NCBI GenBank assembly: GCA_036268425.1
Contig: DATAUE010000130.1
Location: 1-64,000 of the forward strand
Source: DATARH01 sp036268425
Lineage (GTDB): Bacteria > Pseudomonadota > Alphaproteobacteria > ATCC43930 > CGMCC-115725
Reading direction: 5' to 3'
Length of the DNA: 64,000 bases
The notes under the pieces are model-generated. The model did no database searches and was not told the DNA's origin. It worked only from the letters and a program-made list of their open reading frames with translations. The position numbers were made by a program, and so were the translations under genes. How positions within the stretch are numbered: the stretch's first letter is position 1; each line of letters opens with the position of its first letter. Below, piece after piece: positions 48,800 to 58,177 of the stretch.

Positions 48800-50929
48800 T
48801 CATATTTTACCAAGGGCCGAAAGAACGTTTGCTTCCGTCAGGATTTGCGGCAGCACGGTCGGCTCTCCATCGGCGCCGTACAGCAGATAGAGCGGCACGC
48901 CGCTGCGGCCGAAGCGCTGCAGAAAAGCGGTGATGTCGGGGTCCTGCCGCGTCCAGTCGCCTTTCAGCGTAACGACGCGGCGATCGGCAAAGGCCCGGCG
49001 GATCGCGGCGCTGTCGAGCGTCGCCCGCTCATTGACCAGGCAAGTGATGCACCAGGCCGCGGTCAGATTGACAAAAACCGGCTGATGCTCGGTCGTCAGT
49101 GCGGCCAGCCGTGCCGTGCTGAACGGCTGATATCCCAACGCGTCTTTGGTTCCGGCAGAATTTGATGGTGCAACGCTGGGTTGGAGCAGTGCGGCGAGGC
49201 CAATCGCGGTTGCCAGACCTGCCGCCGCAAGACCGCTGCCGACATGGCGTCCCCTGGTGGCGGCGAACCGCGTTCGCCCGTAAATCCACACGGCAAATCC
49301 GACCGCCACCAGACCGAGCAGCGCCGCGAACGCGCTGCCGGCGTCGATTTCCTGGATCAGCACCCAGACCAGCCACGCGACGGTGGCGTAAAGCGGGAAG
49401 GCAAGGATCTGCTTGAACCAGACCATCCACGCTCCAGGCCGTGGCAGCAGCCGCGCGATACCGGGTATCGCGCTCGCCAGCGCCAGCGGTGCAGCCAGGC
49501 CGCAGCCGAGCGCAACGAATATCGCCAGCGCGACCGGCGTCGGCGCCACCAGCGCGAAGCCGAGGGCGGCCCCCATGAATGGCGCGGTGCAGGGCGTCGC
49601 CACGACCGTTGCGAGGACGCCGGTGGCAAACGCACCGGCGAGTCCGCCACGCCCGGCAAAGCGATCGCCGAACCCGGCAAGCCCGGCCCCGAAATCCGCC
49701 ACCCCGGAGAGGCTGAGACCCATCGCAAACAACAGATACGCCAGCAGGCCGACCACGACCGGCGATTGCAGCTGAAACCCCCAGCCCACCGCCGCGCCGC
49801 CGCTGCGTAATATCAGCAAGACACTTCCGAGCACCGCAAAACTCAGCACGACGCCCGCAGCATAGGCACCGCCCTCGCGGTAACGTTCGGCGCGGTGTAT
49901 CGATGTCGCGAGCCCCAGCAGCTTCAGCGAGAGCACGGGAAAGACACAGGGCATCAGATTCAGCACGAGGCCGCCGAGAAACGCCAGCAGCAGGGCCTGC
50001 CACGCTGCAATCGCTGATGCGTCGTCGAAGGCGACTGCTGCGACGGGAGTGGCGGCAATCGAATAGGCCCGCGCGGCGCCGTCGGCGCCGTGCAGGGTCA
50101 ACACCCCGTCGAGGGTTGCGGGTTTGCCTGCGGCCGGTCCGGCCAGCCGCGGCATAATCAGTTCGAGGCCGCCATTGTGCGGTTTCTGGCGCGGCGTGGC
50201 GCCGGCATCGACGATATTCGCTTCGGTCGAAAAAAACGCCGCCGTCGGCCGGACAACGCCGGCCAGCGCCGCGGCCGGGAGGAACAGTCGCAACTCGTGC
50301 TCGGCGACCGCCATGCCGATTGCAAAGGGCGCGGCTTGCGGCAAGTGGCTGCGGGCCTGCGCGAACATCGTTGCCACGGCCGGATCGACCGGCGCCGCCG
50401 CGGTCCCGACCGGCAGGTCCAGCGTCAGCTTTGCTTCGCCCGGAATGCAGATTTCAGAGCACACCAGCCACGAGGCCGTGGCATCGATGCGCGGCGGTGG
50501 GGCGCCCGATTCGGGCGTTGCCGGAACTGAAATCGGCACCAGCAGATCGGCTGATCCGGCATAGCCGTAATTGCCGATGGTTCCGACGACAAAGCGCTCG
50601 GGGGCCGGCCAGTTGATGTCGCCGGCCGCGAAACCCGGCGGCAGGGTCCACTCGATCTGCGTCGGCAGCCCGGAATCGCCGGGGTTGCGCCAATAGATGT
50701 GCCAGCCCGCCGCGATGTCGACGTGTAGGTCGACCCACAGCGTGCCGCCGGGAGTCAGCGCCGGGGCATCGGCCACCAGGCGTGCCTTCACGGGGTCGAG
50801 CGCTTTCGGGCCGGCCGCCTGCGCCGAGCCGGCGGCGATGAGCAGCAACCCCACCAGCACGATCAACCTGCCGATAAACAAGCTCCAGTGCCCTCGCAGT
50901 GCCGCGCCAATGCAGCGGCTGCCGATCAT
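48800..50929 (-). CDS. DsbD-like thiol:disulfide interchange protein
   Basis: 709-residue envelope protein that carries reducing power from the cytoplasm to the periplasm. The signal peptide ends near AAGSAQA (residue 38). The N-terminal DsbD-alpha-like domain has the Cys pair region WLVCSEICIPGEA. The polytopic DsbD-beta core (about residues 310-560) has cysteines in LNLMPCVFPVLSLK and ATPCTAPFMGAAL. The C-terminal thioredoxin-like domain has the active site AAWCITCLVNE. The architecture matches ScsB/DsbD three-module proteins. Its redox partners are not encoded nearby. Confidence 0.9.
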   Translation of the reverse strand: MIGSRCIGAALRGHWSLFIGRLIVLVGLLLIAAGSAQAAGPKALDPVKARLVADAPALTPGGTLWVDLHVDIAAGWHIYWRNPGDSGLPTQIEWTLPPGFAAGDINWPAPERFVVGTIGNYGYAGSADLLVPISVPATPESGAPPPRIDATASWLVCSEICIPGEAKLTLDLPVGTAAAPVDPAVATMFAQARSHLPQAAPFAIGMAVAEHELRLFLPAAALAGVVRPTAAFFSTEANIVDAGATPRQKPHNGGLELIMPRLAGPAAGKPATLDGVLTLHGADGAARAYSIAATPVAAVAFDDASAIAAWQALLLAFLGGLVLNLMPCVFPVLSLKLLGLATSIHRAERYREGGAYAAGVVLSFAVLGSVLLILRSGGAAVGWGFQLQSPVVVGLLAYLLFAMGLSLSGVADFGAGLAGFGDRFAGRGGLAGAFATGVLATVVATPCTAPFMGAALGFALVAPTPVALAIFVALGCGLAAPLALASAIPGIARLLPRPGAWMVWFKQILAFPLYATVAWLVWVLIQEIDAGSAFAALLGLVAVGFAVWIYGRTRFAATRGRHVGSGLAAAGLATAIGLAALLQPSVAPSNSAGTKDALGYQPFSTARLAALTTEHQPVFVNLTAAWCITCLVNERATLDSAAIRRAFADRRVVTLKGDWTRQDPDITAFLQRFGRSGVPLYLLYGADGEPTVLPQILTEANVLSALGKI

Positions 50930-51044
50930 ACAGGCAAATCGGGCGATCCGGGGGCGTTGCCTCGCCGCACCGGATGCGGAGGCAATGGCTCGTTGGCGGC
51001 GCCTGCGTTATCGTCCGCGGGAATTGGCAGCGGGAGAGGCCGCG

Positions 51045-52730
51045 ATGAGCGAAAATCGGACGCTTGCCGTCGATATCGGCGGTTCGGGCATCAAGCTGGC
51101 AGTGCTCGATGCTCAAGGTCGGATGATCGGCAAGCGGGTGCGGGTCGAAACGCCGCCCAAGCCGGTCGCGCCCGAGGCGCTGACCGCGGTCATCGACGAG
51201 CCGGTGACAGAGATCGGGGCGTTCGACCGCGTGTCGGTCGGGTTCCCCGGTGCGGTGCGCGACGGGCGCATTCTGACGGCGCCCAATCTCGGGACGGAGT
51301 TGTGGGCCGGGTTCGATTTGCAGGCAGCCTTGGCGGCGCGCTGGGGCAAGCCGGTGCGCGTGATGAACGACGCCGACGTCCAGGGGTTCGGCGCCATCAG
51401 CGGGCAGGGCCTCGAAATGGTGCTGACACTCGGCACCGGCGCTGGCACGTCGATCTTTTACAATGGCCGGATCATGCCGCACCTCGAACTGGCGCATCAT
51501 CCGGTGCATGGCAAAAAGACCTATGACGACTATATCGGCCGGGCGGCGCTGGACAAAATCGGCAAGAAGAAGTGGCGTAAGCGGGTTGGCGAGGTGATCG
51601 ACATTCTGCGGCGGCTGGTCAATTTCGATCACCTGTATCTCGGCGGCGGCAACGCGCGCGGGCTCAAGGACGACCTGCCAGCCGATGTGACGGTGGTGCC
51701 GAACAGCGACGGGCTGACCGGCGGTATCGCGTTGTGGCGCGACACGGACGAACCGGCACGGCCCTTAGCAAACGCGTCGGGCGCAAACGCGTCGGGGGTA
51801 AAAGCATCGGGGGCAAACGCATCGGGCGATCCGCTGACGATCATTGCGTCGCAGCCGAAGACGCCGCTGTCGTTTGAGGTGCCGGCGGATGCCTGCGACT
51901 GTCACGTTCATGTGTTCGGAAACGCGGCAGCATTTCCGTTCGCCGCGCGGCGCGGTTATACGCCGCCGCCCGCCAGCGCCGACGAACTCCTCGCGTTGCA
52001 GAACGCGCTGCACCTGTCGCGGGTCGTGATCGTGCAGCCAAGCGTCTACGGCAGCGACAATTCCTGCACTCTCGACGGCATGCGCCGGCTTGGAGCGCGG
52101 GCGCGCGGGGTCGCGGTGATCGACGGCGACACCTCGGAGGCGGCGCTCGATGATATGCACGAGGCCGGCATCCGCGGCGTGCGGGTCAATCTCGAAACCG
52201 CCGGCCAGACCGACCCCGATGCGGCGCGGCGCAACCTGATGGCGGCGGTGGATCGCATCGCGCCGCGCGGCTGGCATGTCCAGGTCTATACTCGCCTGTC
52301 GGTGATTGCGGAATTGCAGGAAATCGTGACGCATCTGCCGGTGCCGATCGTGTTCGACCATTTCGGCGGCGCCCAGGCGGCAGGTGGGGTAGAGCAGCCG
52401 GGGTTTGCCGCCTTGCTGGAACTGGTCCGGGCTGGGCACGCCTATGTCAAGATTTCGGCGGCCTATCGCAGCTCGTCGAAGGCGCCGGCTTATGGCGATG
52501 TCGCGCCTCTCGCCAAGGCGCTGATCGCGGCAAACTCGGATCGCATCGTCTGGGGCACCGACTGGCCGCATCCGCATCATGCCGCTCCTGGAGCGGCGCT
52601 CGACGATATCGCGCCGTCTTACGATATCGATGACGGGCTGGCGCTCAACCAGCTGGCGAACTGGACCGGCGACGCCGCGATCCGCCGCAAGATCCTGGTG
52701 GACAATCCGGCCCGCCTTTACGATTACTGA
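51045..52730 (+). CDS. Fusion: ROK-family (polyphosphate-glucokinase-like) kinase + LigI-type amidohydrolase
   Basis: 561-residue single reading frame joining two enzymes. Residues 1-240 are a ROK sugar kinase of the polyphosphate-glucokinase type: TLAVDIGGSGIKLAVLD, VSVGFPGAVRDGRI, the catalytic Asp in VRVMNDADVQGFGA, and LTLGTGAGTSIF. Residues 242-261 are four five-residue repeats (ANASG type) from a 4 x 15-bp tandem repeat. Residues about 270-561 are an amidohydrolase of the 2-pyrone-4,6-dicarboxylate hydrolase (LigI) group: CDCHVHVFG, VFDHFGGA and IVWGTDWPHPH with the catalytic Asp. The domains are normally separate. ATG 51045 follows GGGAGAGG. Confidence 0.88.
   Translation: MSENRTLAVDIGGSGIKLAVLDAQGRMIGKRVRVETPPKPVAPEALTAVIDEPVTEIGAFDRVSVGFPGAVRDGRILTAPNLGTELWAGFDLQAALAARWGKPVRVMNDADVQGFGAISGQGLEMVLTLGTGAGTSIFYNGRIMPHLELAHHPVHGKKTYDDYIGRAALDKIGKKKWRKRVGEVIDILRRLVNFDHLYLGGGNARGLKDDLPADVTVVPNSDGLTGGIALWRDTDEPARPLANASGANASGVKASGANASGDPLTIIASQPKTPLSFEVPADACDCHVHVFGNAAAFPFAARRGYTPPPASADELLALQNALHLSRVVIVQPSVYGSDNSCTLDGMRRLGARARGVAVIDGDTSEAALDDMHEAGIRGVRVNLETAGQTDPDAARRNLMAAVDRIAPRGWHVQVYTRLSVIAELQEIVTHLPVPIVFDHFGGAQAAGGVEQPGFAALLELVRAGHAYVKISAAYRSSSKAPAYGDVAPLAKALIAANSDRIVWGTDWPHPHHAAPGAALDDIAPSYDIDDGLALNQLANWTGDAAIRRKILVDNPARLYDY
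51768..51827 (+). repeat. 4 x 15-bp tandem repeat forming the fusion linker
   Basis: Units gcaaacgcgtcgggc, gcaaacgcgtcgggg, gtaaaagcatcgggg and gcaaacgcatcgggc encode ANASG, ANASG, VKASG and ANASG exactly between the two enzyme domains. Confidence 0.92.
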
Positions 52731-52806
52731 CTCAACCTCTACGATCGCGACCCCGTAAACCGCCGCCGGTGCGGCCGCAGACCCGCATCGGGTGAGGCAG
52801 GACAAT

Positions 52807-53634
52807 GTGAAGACGCGGTTGCGGAGCCTGGTCGGGTTGTTGCTGCTTCTCGGGCTGACCGCATGCGGATCGGCGCCGTCATCGGTTCGGGCGGTGGGGC
52901 CAGCGGGCTTTCCTGACGATGTCCATATCCCGCCTTTTGCCCGCCTGCCGTATCAGCCGTTCTCGCGCGAAGCGGCGATCCAGATTGCGCTGCGGGAATG
53001 GCGGGCCTTTGGCCAGCCGGTTGTCATACCGAACACCGAACTGCCGTTCGACAACGAACGCGCCGAAGGCTTGTGGCAGCGAGTCGGCGAATACTGGTGG
53101 CTTGGCCTGCCGATGGGCACGCACGAACAGGGCTTCACCGGCATGCACGATGACAACGGGCGCGTCTTTGCAGCGACTGAAGACGGCAATTACGCTTGGT
53201 CGGCGGCGTTTATCGACTACGTCATGCGAATGGCGGGAGCGGGGCACCGTTTCCCTTACTCACCGACTCATTCCGACTATATCAACGCGGCGCGGCAAGG
53301 CGGTGCCGGGATAGTGATTGCGGCGATGCGCCCTGAGCAATATGCGCCGCAGCGCGGCGACCTGATCTGCATGTCACGGACCCGCCGCCCGATGCGGTAT
53401 GACGATCTGCCGACCGGACGTTTCCCCGGACATTGCGATATCGTCGTGGCGGTCAACCAGGGTTCGCTCGACGTGATCGGCGGCAATGTCGATAATTCCG
53501 TGTCGATGAAGCACATCCCGGTGACAGCCGACGGCCATCTCGCCGGCCCCGACGGGGTCGTCGTCGACCCTGATCACCCGTGGTTCGTCGTATTGCAGGT
53601 CCAGTACGATATCGGTGCCGCTCCCGTAGGCTAG
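52807..53634 (+). CDS. DUF2272-family lipoprotein
   Basis: 275-residue protein with a lipoprotein signal (SLVGLLLLLGLTACG, Cys about residue 18) and a DUF2272 domain, a family with a CHAP/NlpC-like look. Conserved segments: NYAWSAAFIDYVMRMAGAGHRFPYSPTHSDYINAA, PQRGDLICMSR, and FPGHCDIVVAVNQGSLDVIGGNVDNSVSMKH. The likely site is outer-membrane or periplasmic, possibly cell-wall related. GTG 52807 has an AGGCAGGA site just upstream; GTG 52792 is in frame too. It ends against the convergent phosphatase gene with no gap. Confidence 0.82.
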   Translation: MKTRLRSLVGLLLLLGLTACGSAPSSVRAVGPAGFPDDVHIPPFARLPYQPFSREAAIQIALREWRAFGQPVVIPNTELPFDNERAEGLWQRVGEYWWLGLPMGTHEQGFTGMHDDNGRVFAATEDGNYAWSAAFIDYVMRMAGAGHRFPYSPTHSDYINAARQGGAGIVIAAMRPEQYAPQRGDLICMSRTRRPMRYDDLPTGRFPGHCDIVVAVNQGSLDVIGGNVDNSVSMKHIPVTADGHLAGPDGVVVDPDHPWFVVLQVQYDIGAAPVG

Positions 53635-54231
53635 CTATCGCGTTGGGACGTTGAGCGCGGCGGTGACTTCGCGCTGGCGGCCACCGTCGATCATGGCTTC
53701 CTGGAAATAAGGCTCGCGGTCGAGCACCCGGCGATACACGGCGCTGGCGGCCGCGACAATGTCGCCGTTGCGTTCGAGGAGGTCGTCGCCGAGTTCCAGA
53801 ATCCGCAGATTGGGCCAGGCGCGCGGGCGGATTTGCGCGACATGGTCCAGCACCTCGCGGGCTGTCCGGTCCGGGCTTGCCTGCGCCAGCATCAATGTCG
53901 CCGATGCGGTCGAGCGCGACACGCCGGCATGACAATGCACCAGCAGATGGCTGTCGCGGGTGGAAGTGAGGTCGCGTCCGAAAGTCAACAGCCGTTCGAC
54001 ATCGGCACGGGCGGGCGCCAGCTGGCCGGGTGTGGCGTCGATGATATCGTGAAAGCGCAACGCCAACCGCCGATGCGGGGCGAAGTCGAAAAACTCGTGC
54101 AGTTCGGGATGGTCCGGATCGGTGATCGACAGGACGTGCGTCACCCCGGCGGCGCGGTGCTGGCCGAGTTCGGGAATGCCACAGATCGTTAGGCGGAAGG
54201 CGGGAAAGGCAGCTTGCATGCCGGGGACCAT
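53635..54231 (-). CDS. Dual-specificity/tyrosine phosphatase-family protein
   Basis: 198-residue cysteine phosphatase. The P-loop CX5R reads VHCHAGVSRSTASA (catalytic Cys and Arg), with a preceding general-acid region around FHDIIDATPGQLAP. The N-terminus (FPAFRLTICGIPELGQHRAAGVTHVLSITDP) is typical of alphaproteobacterial tyrosine phosphatases linked to nearby regulatory genes. The substrate, protein or small phosphoester, is unknown. Starts at 54231 and 54219 are both possible. Divergent from the chemoreceptor gene. Confidence 0.85.
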   Translation of the reverse strand: MVPGMQAAFPAFRLTICGIPELGQHRAAGVTHVLSITDPDHPELHEFFDFAPHRRLALRFHDIIDATPGQLAPARADVERLLTFGRDLTSTRDSHLLVHCHAGVSRSTASATLMLAQASPDRTAREVLDHVAQIRPRAWPNLRILELGDDLLERNGDIVAAASAVYRRVLDREPYFQEAMIDGGRQREVTAALNVPTR

Positions 54232-54414
54232 AACACGACCCGCCGTTTACCGTCCGATCTCCTCCACGAATTCGCGGCAAACGTTGTTGACCGGACCGGA
54301 AGCCGGTGCATCCTTGGCCCGGGCGCGATGAGAGTTGATCGCGACGAGGGTCTTGCGCCATCGCGTTGAACGTGCCGCGCCCGGAAGCGTGCGACTGGCG
54401 GGGAGGGGTAGACG

Positions 54415-55836
54415 CTGTTCAAGAACCTGAAGCTCGGAACGAAGATATGCTCGGTCGTGCTGTGCCTGGTCCTCGTCGTCGCCGGGATCGGAACGGTCGG
54501 CATCGGCGGCATGCATGTTTATAATCAGCGGGTTCATCGCTTCGAACACGTCATGCGCGCAGCGATCGTCGGCGAGGAGGTAAAGGGCCTGGTCCTGCAG
54601 GTGCTGGTCGATTCCCGGGCGATTGCGATGGTCGGCGATAAGGAGCAGTCCAAAAAGCTCGCCGACCGGATCGAACAGAGTCTGGCGACGATGCGCCAGA
54701 AAATGGCCGCCTGGTCGGATTACAGCGATGCCAAGGATGCCGATCGGATGAAGCGAACGGTGGCGCATGCGAATGACTTCATAAAGCGCCATACCGAGCT
54801 GGTGCGCCTGTCGCGCGAAGCGACGTTGCCGGAAGTTGCGCTTTACGCTTCTGCCGATAAGACCGAGGACAGCCGGGTAGCGCTGGACGCGGACTTGCAG
54901 GTATTGACCGATCTCGGCGCAGTGCATATGGGCCATGCGGCCGATCTGTCGCGTAAATTCTATTCGTTTATGCTTGTCCTGATGGCTTGCCTGGTGGCGG
55001 TCGGTGTTCTTCTCGGTCTTTTCGCGGTGTTTCTCGTCATTAGCCACATTGCCCGTCCGGTGGCGCGGCTGACCGAACGCGTCGCCGAGAACACGCGGCG
55101 GGTTGCGATGGCGGCGACGCAGGCAAGCGCCGCGGTCAGCCAGGTCTCGGACGGCTCGAATGTCCAGCTAGTGGCGCTGCGGCACTCCGCCGCCGCGCTC
55201 GCGCAGAATACCGATGCGATTGCTGAGGTGGCGCGTTCGACGCAGCTTGCCAGCGAGCGCGCCAAAGAAGCGGCGGAACTGGTCGATAATGGGATCGACC
55301 GGATGAGCGCGATGCTCGACGTGGTCAACGCGATTGCCGAGAACAGCAGCCGGATCAGCCATATAGCCGGCGCGATTTCGCGCATCGCGAGCCAGACCAA
55401 TATGTTGTCGCTGAATGCCGCGATCGAGGCGGCGCGAGCCGGCGAACATGGCCGGGGCTTTGCCGTGGTGGCCGAAGAGGTGCGCAAGCTCGCCGAAAAT
55501 TCCGGCAACTTGGCGCAGGAGATTGCGGGCCTCAATCAGCGGGCGACCGAAGAAGCGCAACGTGGCGTCGCTATGGCGCACGAAGTCAGCGGCAACATGC
55601 GGCAGATCGCGGAAGGTGTGCAGCAAAGCGACCGGCTGGTCGGTGCCATCGCCGCTGCGATGGAAGAGCAGGAAGCGACCGTCAAGGGAATCAATACCAA
55701 CGTCGCCGATTTGACCCGGATTGGTCAGTCCAATGCCGCGGCGGCGGAGGAAATCACCGCAACAATGGTTGATCTGTCCAAACTGACCGAACGCTCGCGC
55801 GTCGAAGTGGACGAGTTCCGTAAAGTCGGCTTGTGA
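54415..55836 (+). CDS. Methyl-accepting chemotaxis protein, probable CTG start
   Basis: 473-residue chemoreceptor. Helix 1 is at about residues 10-30, followed by a periplasmic four-helix-bundle sensor (about 31-180), helix 2 (FMLVLMACLVAVGVLLGLFAVFLVI), HAMP (ARPVARLTERVAENT) and a signalling domain with hairpin tip ISRIASQTNMLSLNAAIEAARAGEHGRGFAVVAEEVRKLAE. The expected MFKNLKLGTKI start is encoded at 54415 by CTG TTC AAG AAC..., with GGGAGGGG 6 bp upstream and an in-frame TAG just before (54409-54411). No ATG or GTG occurs until GTG 54457, inside helix 1. CTG is therefore the likely initiator. Confidence 0.88.
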   Translation: MFKNLKLGTKICSVVLCLVLVVAGIGTVGIGGMHVYNQRVHRFEHVMRAAIVGEEVKGLVLQVLVDSRAIAMVGDKEQSKKLADRIEQSLATMRQKMAAWSDYSDAKDADRMKRTVAHANDFIKRHTELVRLSREATLPEVALYASADKTEDSRVALDADLQVLTDLGAVHMGHAADLSRKFYSFMLVLMACLVAVGVLLGLFAVFLVISHIARPVARLTERVAENTRRVAMAATQASAAVSQVSDGSNVQLVALRHSAAALAQNTDAIAEVARSTQLASERAKEAAELVDNGIDRMSAMLDVVNAIAENSSRISHIAGAISRIASQTNMLSLNAAIEAARAGEHGRGFAVVAEEVRKLAENSGNLAQEIAGLNQRATEEAQRGVAMAHEVSGNMRQIAEGVQQSDRLVGAIAAAMEEQEATVKGINTNVADLTRIGQSNAAAAEEITATMVDLSKLTERSRVEVDEFRKVGL

Positions 55837-55863
55837 AGGTTCGCCGCCGTCGGCGGGGTAAAA

Positions 55864-56319
55864 TCAGTTTCTCTCGTAGTCGGCCACCGGTTCCTGATCC
55901 ATGCCGTGACTGCCTGCGCTGCTGGTTGCGGCGCGATCCAGTGGCGCGGAGCGGTCGCGATCCGAGTTGCGTGGTGTCGATCCGTGATGTCCTGAGCCAT
56001 GCCCTGAAGCGCGATGCTCTGCTGACACGCGGCGGCTGCCGCTTTGCTTGCGAATGCTGGGTGCGGGCTCCACGATCGCCGGCTCCGCCGACGGGCCGGC
56101 GGCGGCGGAGCCGAGGCGCGCGGAGATATGTTGTACCAGTTGCTCACGCTGTCGTTGCGCCTGGTCGACGTCGTCCTTAAGGCTTTGGATCAGGCCGTAA
56201 TTCTGGGCTCGTCGCGCGATATTATAGCGATCTCGCAATTCGCCGATCCGCTCGCAAAGCGCTTCCAGTTCCCGCCACTCGTATGACAGCATCTGAACCT
56301 CATACAATTCGAGCGGCAT
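55864..56319 (-). CDS. Hypothetical coiled-coil protein
   Basis: 151-residue protein not recognised as a known family. The N-terminal half (about residues 5-75) is a predicted alpha-helical coiled coil rich in Glu, Arg and Leu (ELEALCERIGELRDRYNIARR, LKDDVDQAQRQREQLVQHISARLG). The C-terminal half is Ser/Arg/His-rich and probably disordered. ATG 56319 starts just before the helical part; the frame is open from 56400. It lies convergent to the chemoreceptor gene and upstream of a bactofilin gene in the opposite sense of transcription flow. Confidence 0.55.
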   Translation of the reverse strand: MPLELYEVQMLSYEWRELEALCERIGELRDRYNIARRAQNYGLIQSLKDDVDQAQRQREQLVQHISARLGSAAAGPSAEPAIVEPAPSIRKQSGSRRVSAEHRASGHGSGHHGSTPRNSDRDRSAPLDRAATSSAGSHGMDQEPVADYERN

Positions 56320-56619
56320 TGTCGCATAAATTATCACAAAACTGTTAAACGCCGGCGGCGGTGCGGGTGACATTAACCTTCTTATCGCAGCAACTCGCAA
56401 TTTGCGCGGCCGGTCCCGTTTGTGACCCTCGGCGCCGGTGACGGATGAGATGCGCTTAAGTCACTGGCATGAGTGGCGGTCACCGGGAGAATCGAGCCTC
56501 GACTGTCACGAGTTCGAGATGATCACCAATGACGCCACCTGCGTCCCTGCCGAGCTCGGCGCCAAAAAGCTGAATCGAGGCCGAACGGGATATCGAACCC
56601 TTCGGCCTGATATCGAGCG
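56320..56619. other. Gap before the hypothetical gene; nothing assigned
   Basis: About 300 bp between the bactofilin stop and the hypothetical start. An open frame on the plus strand (56438-56623, 61 codons) has no recognisable domain and no good ribosome-binding site. I see no tRNA, terminator with T-run or repeat here. It presumably holds the promoter of the leftward hypothetical gene. Confidence 0.4.
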
Positions 56620-57198
56620 CTAGTAGCCGCCGCGCGCGGTCGCCAGATCGCCTGCAAATTCGTCGCTGACCGAAATGTCGCCGGTGATTTGCCCGCCGCA
56701 TTCGATTTCGAGCTGACCGTACCGAACCGTGCCAGTAATGCGGCCGCTGGCGCGGATCATCAAGCGCCGACGCACCGTCAGATTGCCCTCGAAGCGGCCG
56801 CGTACTTCAGCTTCATCGACCGAGGCCGAGCCTTTGAACAGGCCAGTCTCGGAAATGTCGATGTCGTTGCAATTCTGTACGTTGGCCTCGAGGGTGCCTT
56901 CGATGATCAGCCGGTCGCATGATGTTACCTCGCCCGACAATATGATTTCGCGCCCGACGATCAGCTTGCGGACATCAGATTCGCTGCGCCGCGGCGGCGG
57001 CGGTGCCGGCGGCAGAATCGCCGGGCGCTGGTTTGGATCAAGTGCCCTTGCAACTTCAATCGGAGCAGGCCGCGGCTGATCGGGAACGCGCGGCGGCACC
57101 GGCGCCGGCGGCCGCGTGAGCGGAGCGAGGTTGCTCGCGGGCGTCGATGCGCGCGCCGGCTTCATCGGAATCCCCAGATCGTCAGGTGTGTCCGACAT
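56620..57198 (-). CDS. Bactofilin-family cytoskeletal protein
   Basis: 192-residue bactofilin: a Pro-rich disordered N-terminus (about residues 1-80) and a beta-helical core (KLIVGREIILSGEVTSCDRLIIEGTLEANVQNCNDIDISETGLFKGSASVDEAEVRGRFEGNLTVRRRLMIRASGRITGTVRYGQLEIECGGQITGDI) that polymerises into filaments. Bactofilins localise cell-wall or chromosome-positioning proteins. Start 57198 (MSDTPDDLG) is preferred over 57237. It follows the EI24-type gene by 90 bp on the same strand. Confidence 0.9.
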   Translation of the reverse strand: MSDTPDDLGIPMKPARASTPASNLAPLTRPPAPVPPRVPDQPRPAPIEVARALDPNQRPAILPPAPPPPRRSESDVRKLIVGREIILSGEVTSCDRLIIEGTLEANVQNCNDIDISETGLFKGSASVDEAEVRGRFEGNLTVRRRLMIRASGRITGTVRYGQLEIECGGQITGDISVSDEFAGDLATARGGY

Positions 57199-57287
57199 CT
57201 TGCGATCCTCTGCCTCGGGTCTTCTCCGGGTGAACATGAACGAGGTATTCCATCAAGTTGCAACAGGGTGACGGATTTGCCGCGGGT

Positions 57288-57971
57288 TCATGGCGCCGCG
57301 AGGGACGGCTGGAGACGGCGCAACCCCTCGAACATGTGCACCATGAATGCGGTGGCGAGCACCGGTGCGATCAGATTGACCAGAGGAACCGTAAACAACG
57401 CGGCAATAATGACCCCGCCAAAAAATACCCGCCCAGCGAAACGCTGCCGCGCCGCCCGCGCCGTTTTCAGATCAAGCCGTCGCAAGGCAACCACCTCGAA
57501 ATACTCGCGCCCCAAAAGGTATCCGTTCAGCCCAAGAAAAACAAAAAAATTTACCCCCGGCAGCAACGCGTATATCGGAAGTGCCAATAGGTTCAGCCCA
57601 ATGGTCAGGCTCATCAGTCGTATCGTCGCTATTATCGTTTCTGAAAGCGGCGTCTGACGGGCGGGTCCGCGACCGGGATAATCCATCGATTCGATAGAAT
57701 CGGCGACACGGCCGAGAAAAAATCCCATGACCATTGTCGCGACCGCCGGGAACAGCAGCCAGGACAATGCCAGCACCGCAAGCGCGCCGAACAGGTCGAC
57801 CAGCCAGTCGAGCGGCCGCCATCCGAAAAGGCTGGTGTGATATAGCGCGAAAGCGACGGCCAGCCACGACACGGCAAAGCTGGCAACCGACAACACCAGC
57901 CCAAGTCCGACGATGCGACGCAAGCTTGGCGTGAACAATTCAACGACGGCGCGGAACAGGGCGAACACCAT
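57288..57971 (-). CDS. EI24/CysZ-type membrane protein
   Basis: 227-residue multi-pass protein of the EI24 (etoposide-induced 2.4/CysZ) superfamily: FALFRAVVELFTPSLRRIVGLGLVLSVASFAVSWLAVAFAL, LGALAVLALSWLLFPAVATMVMGFFLGRVADSIE, then LGLNGYLLGREYFEVVALRRLD, a conserved motif region of the family. About four to five membrane helices. CysZ members import sulfate; the alphaproteobacterial group has no proven substrate. Start ATG 57971 is preferred over 58010. Confidence 0.83.
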   Translation of the reverse strand: MVFALFRAVVELFTPSLRRIVGLGLVLSVASFAVSWLAVAFALYHTSLFGWRPLDWLVDLFGALAVLALSWLLFPAVATMVMGFFLGRVADSIESMDYPGRGPARQTPLSETIIATIRLMSLTIGLNLLALPIYALLPGVNFFVFLGLNGYLLGREYFEVVALRRLDLKTARAARQRFAGRVFFGGVIIAALFTVPLVNLIAPVLATAFMVHMFEGLRRLQPSLAAP

Positions 57972-58177
57972 GATGGGCTGCCTTGTACGTGACCCGATGC
58001 GACGAGCCAATCGCGGCGTGCCGCAGAACCCCCTCTGCGATCCGGTTTTCGGCTGCCCGGTTTCGGCTGCGGTCTGGGTCGCCCGATGCCCAAGCTCCTT
58101 TGCCCTACGGCTTGTGGCGACAAAGAATGCCCCTATACTCCGCCGCCTTCCCGTTCAGGCAATTCCGAGGCTCTCTA

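Noticed and set aside
50697..51044. Upstream extension of the fused kinase gene
   Set aside because: It overlaps the DsbD gene in antisense; the ROK fold and a good ribosome-binding site begin at 51045.
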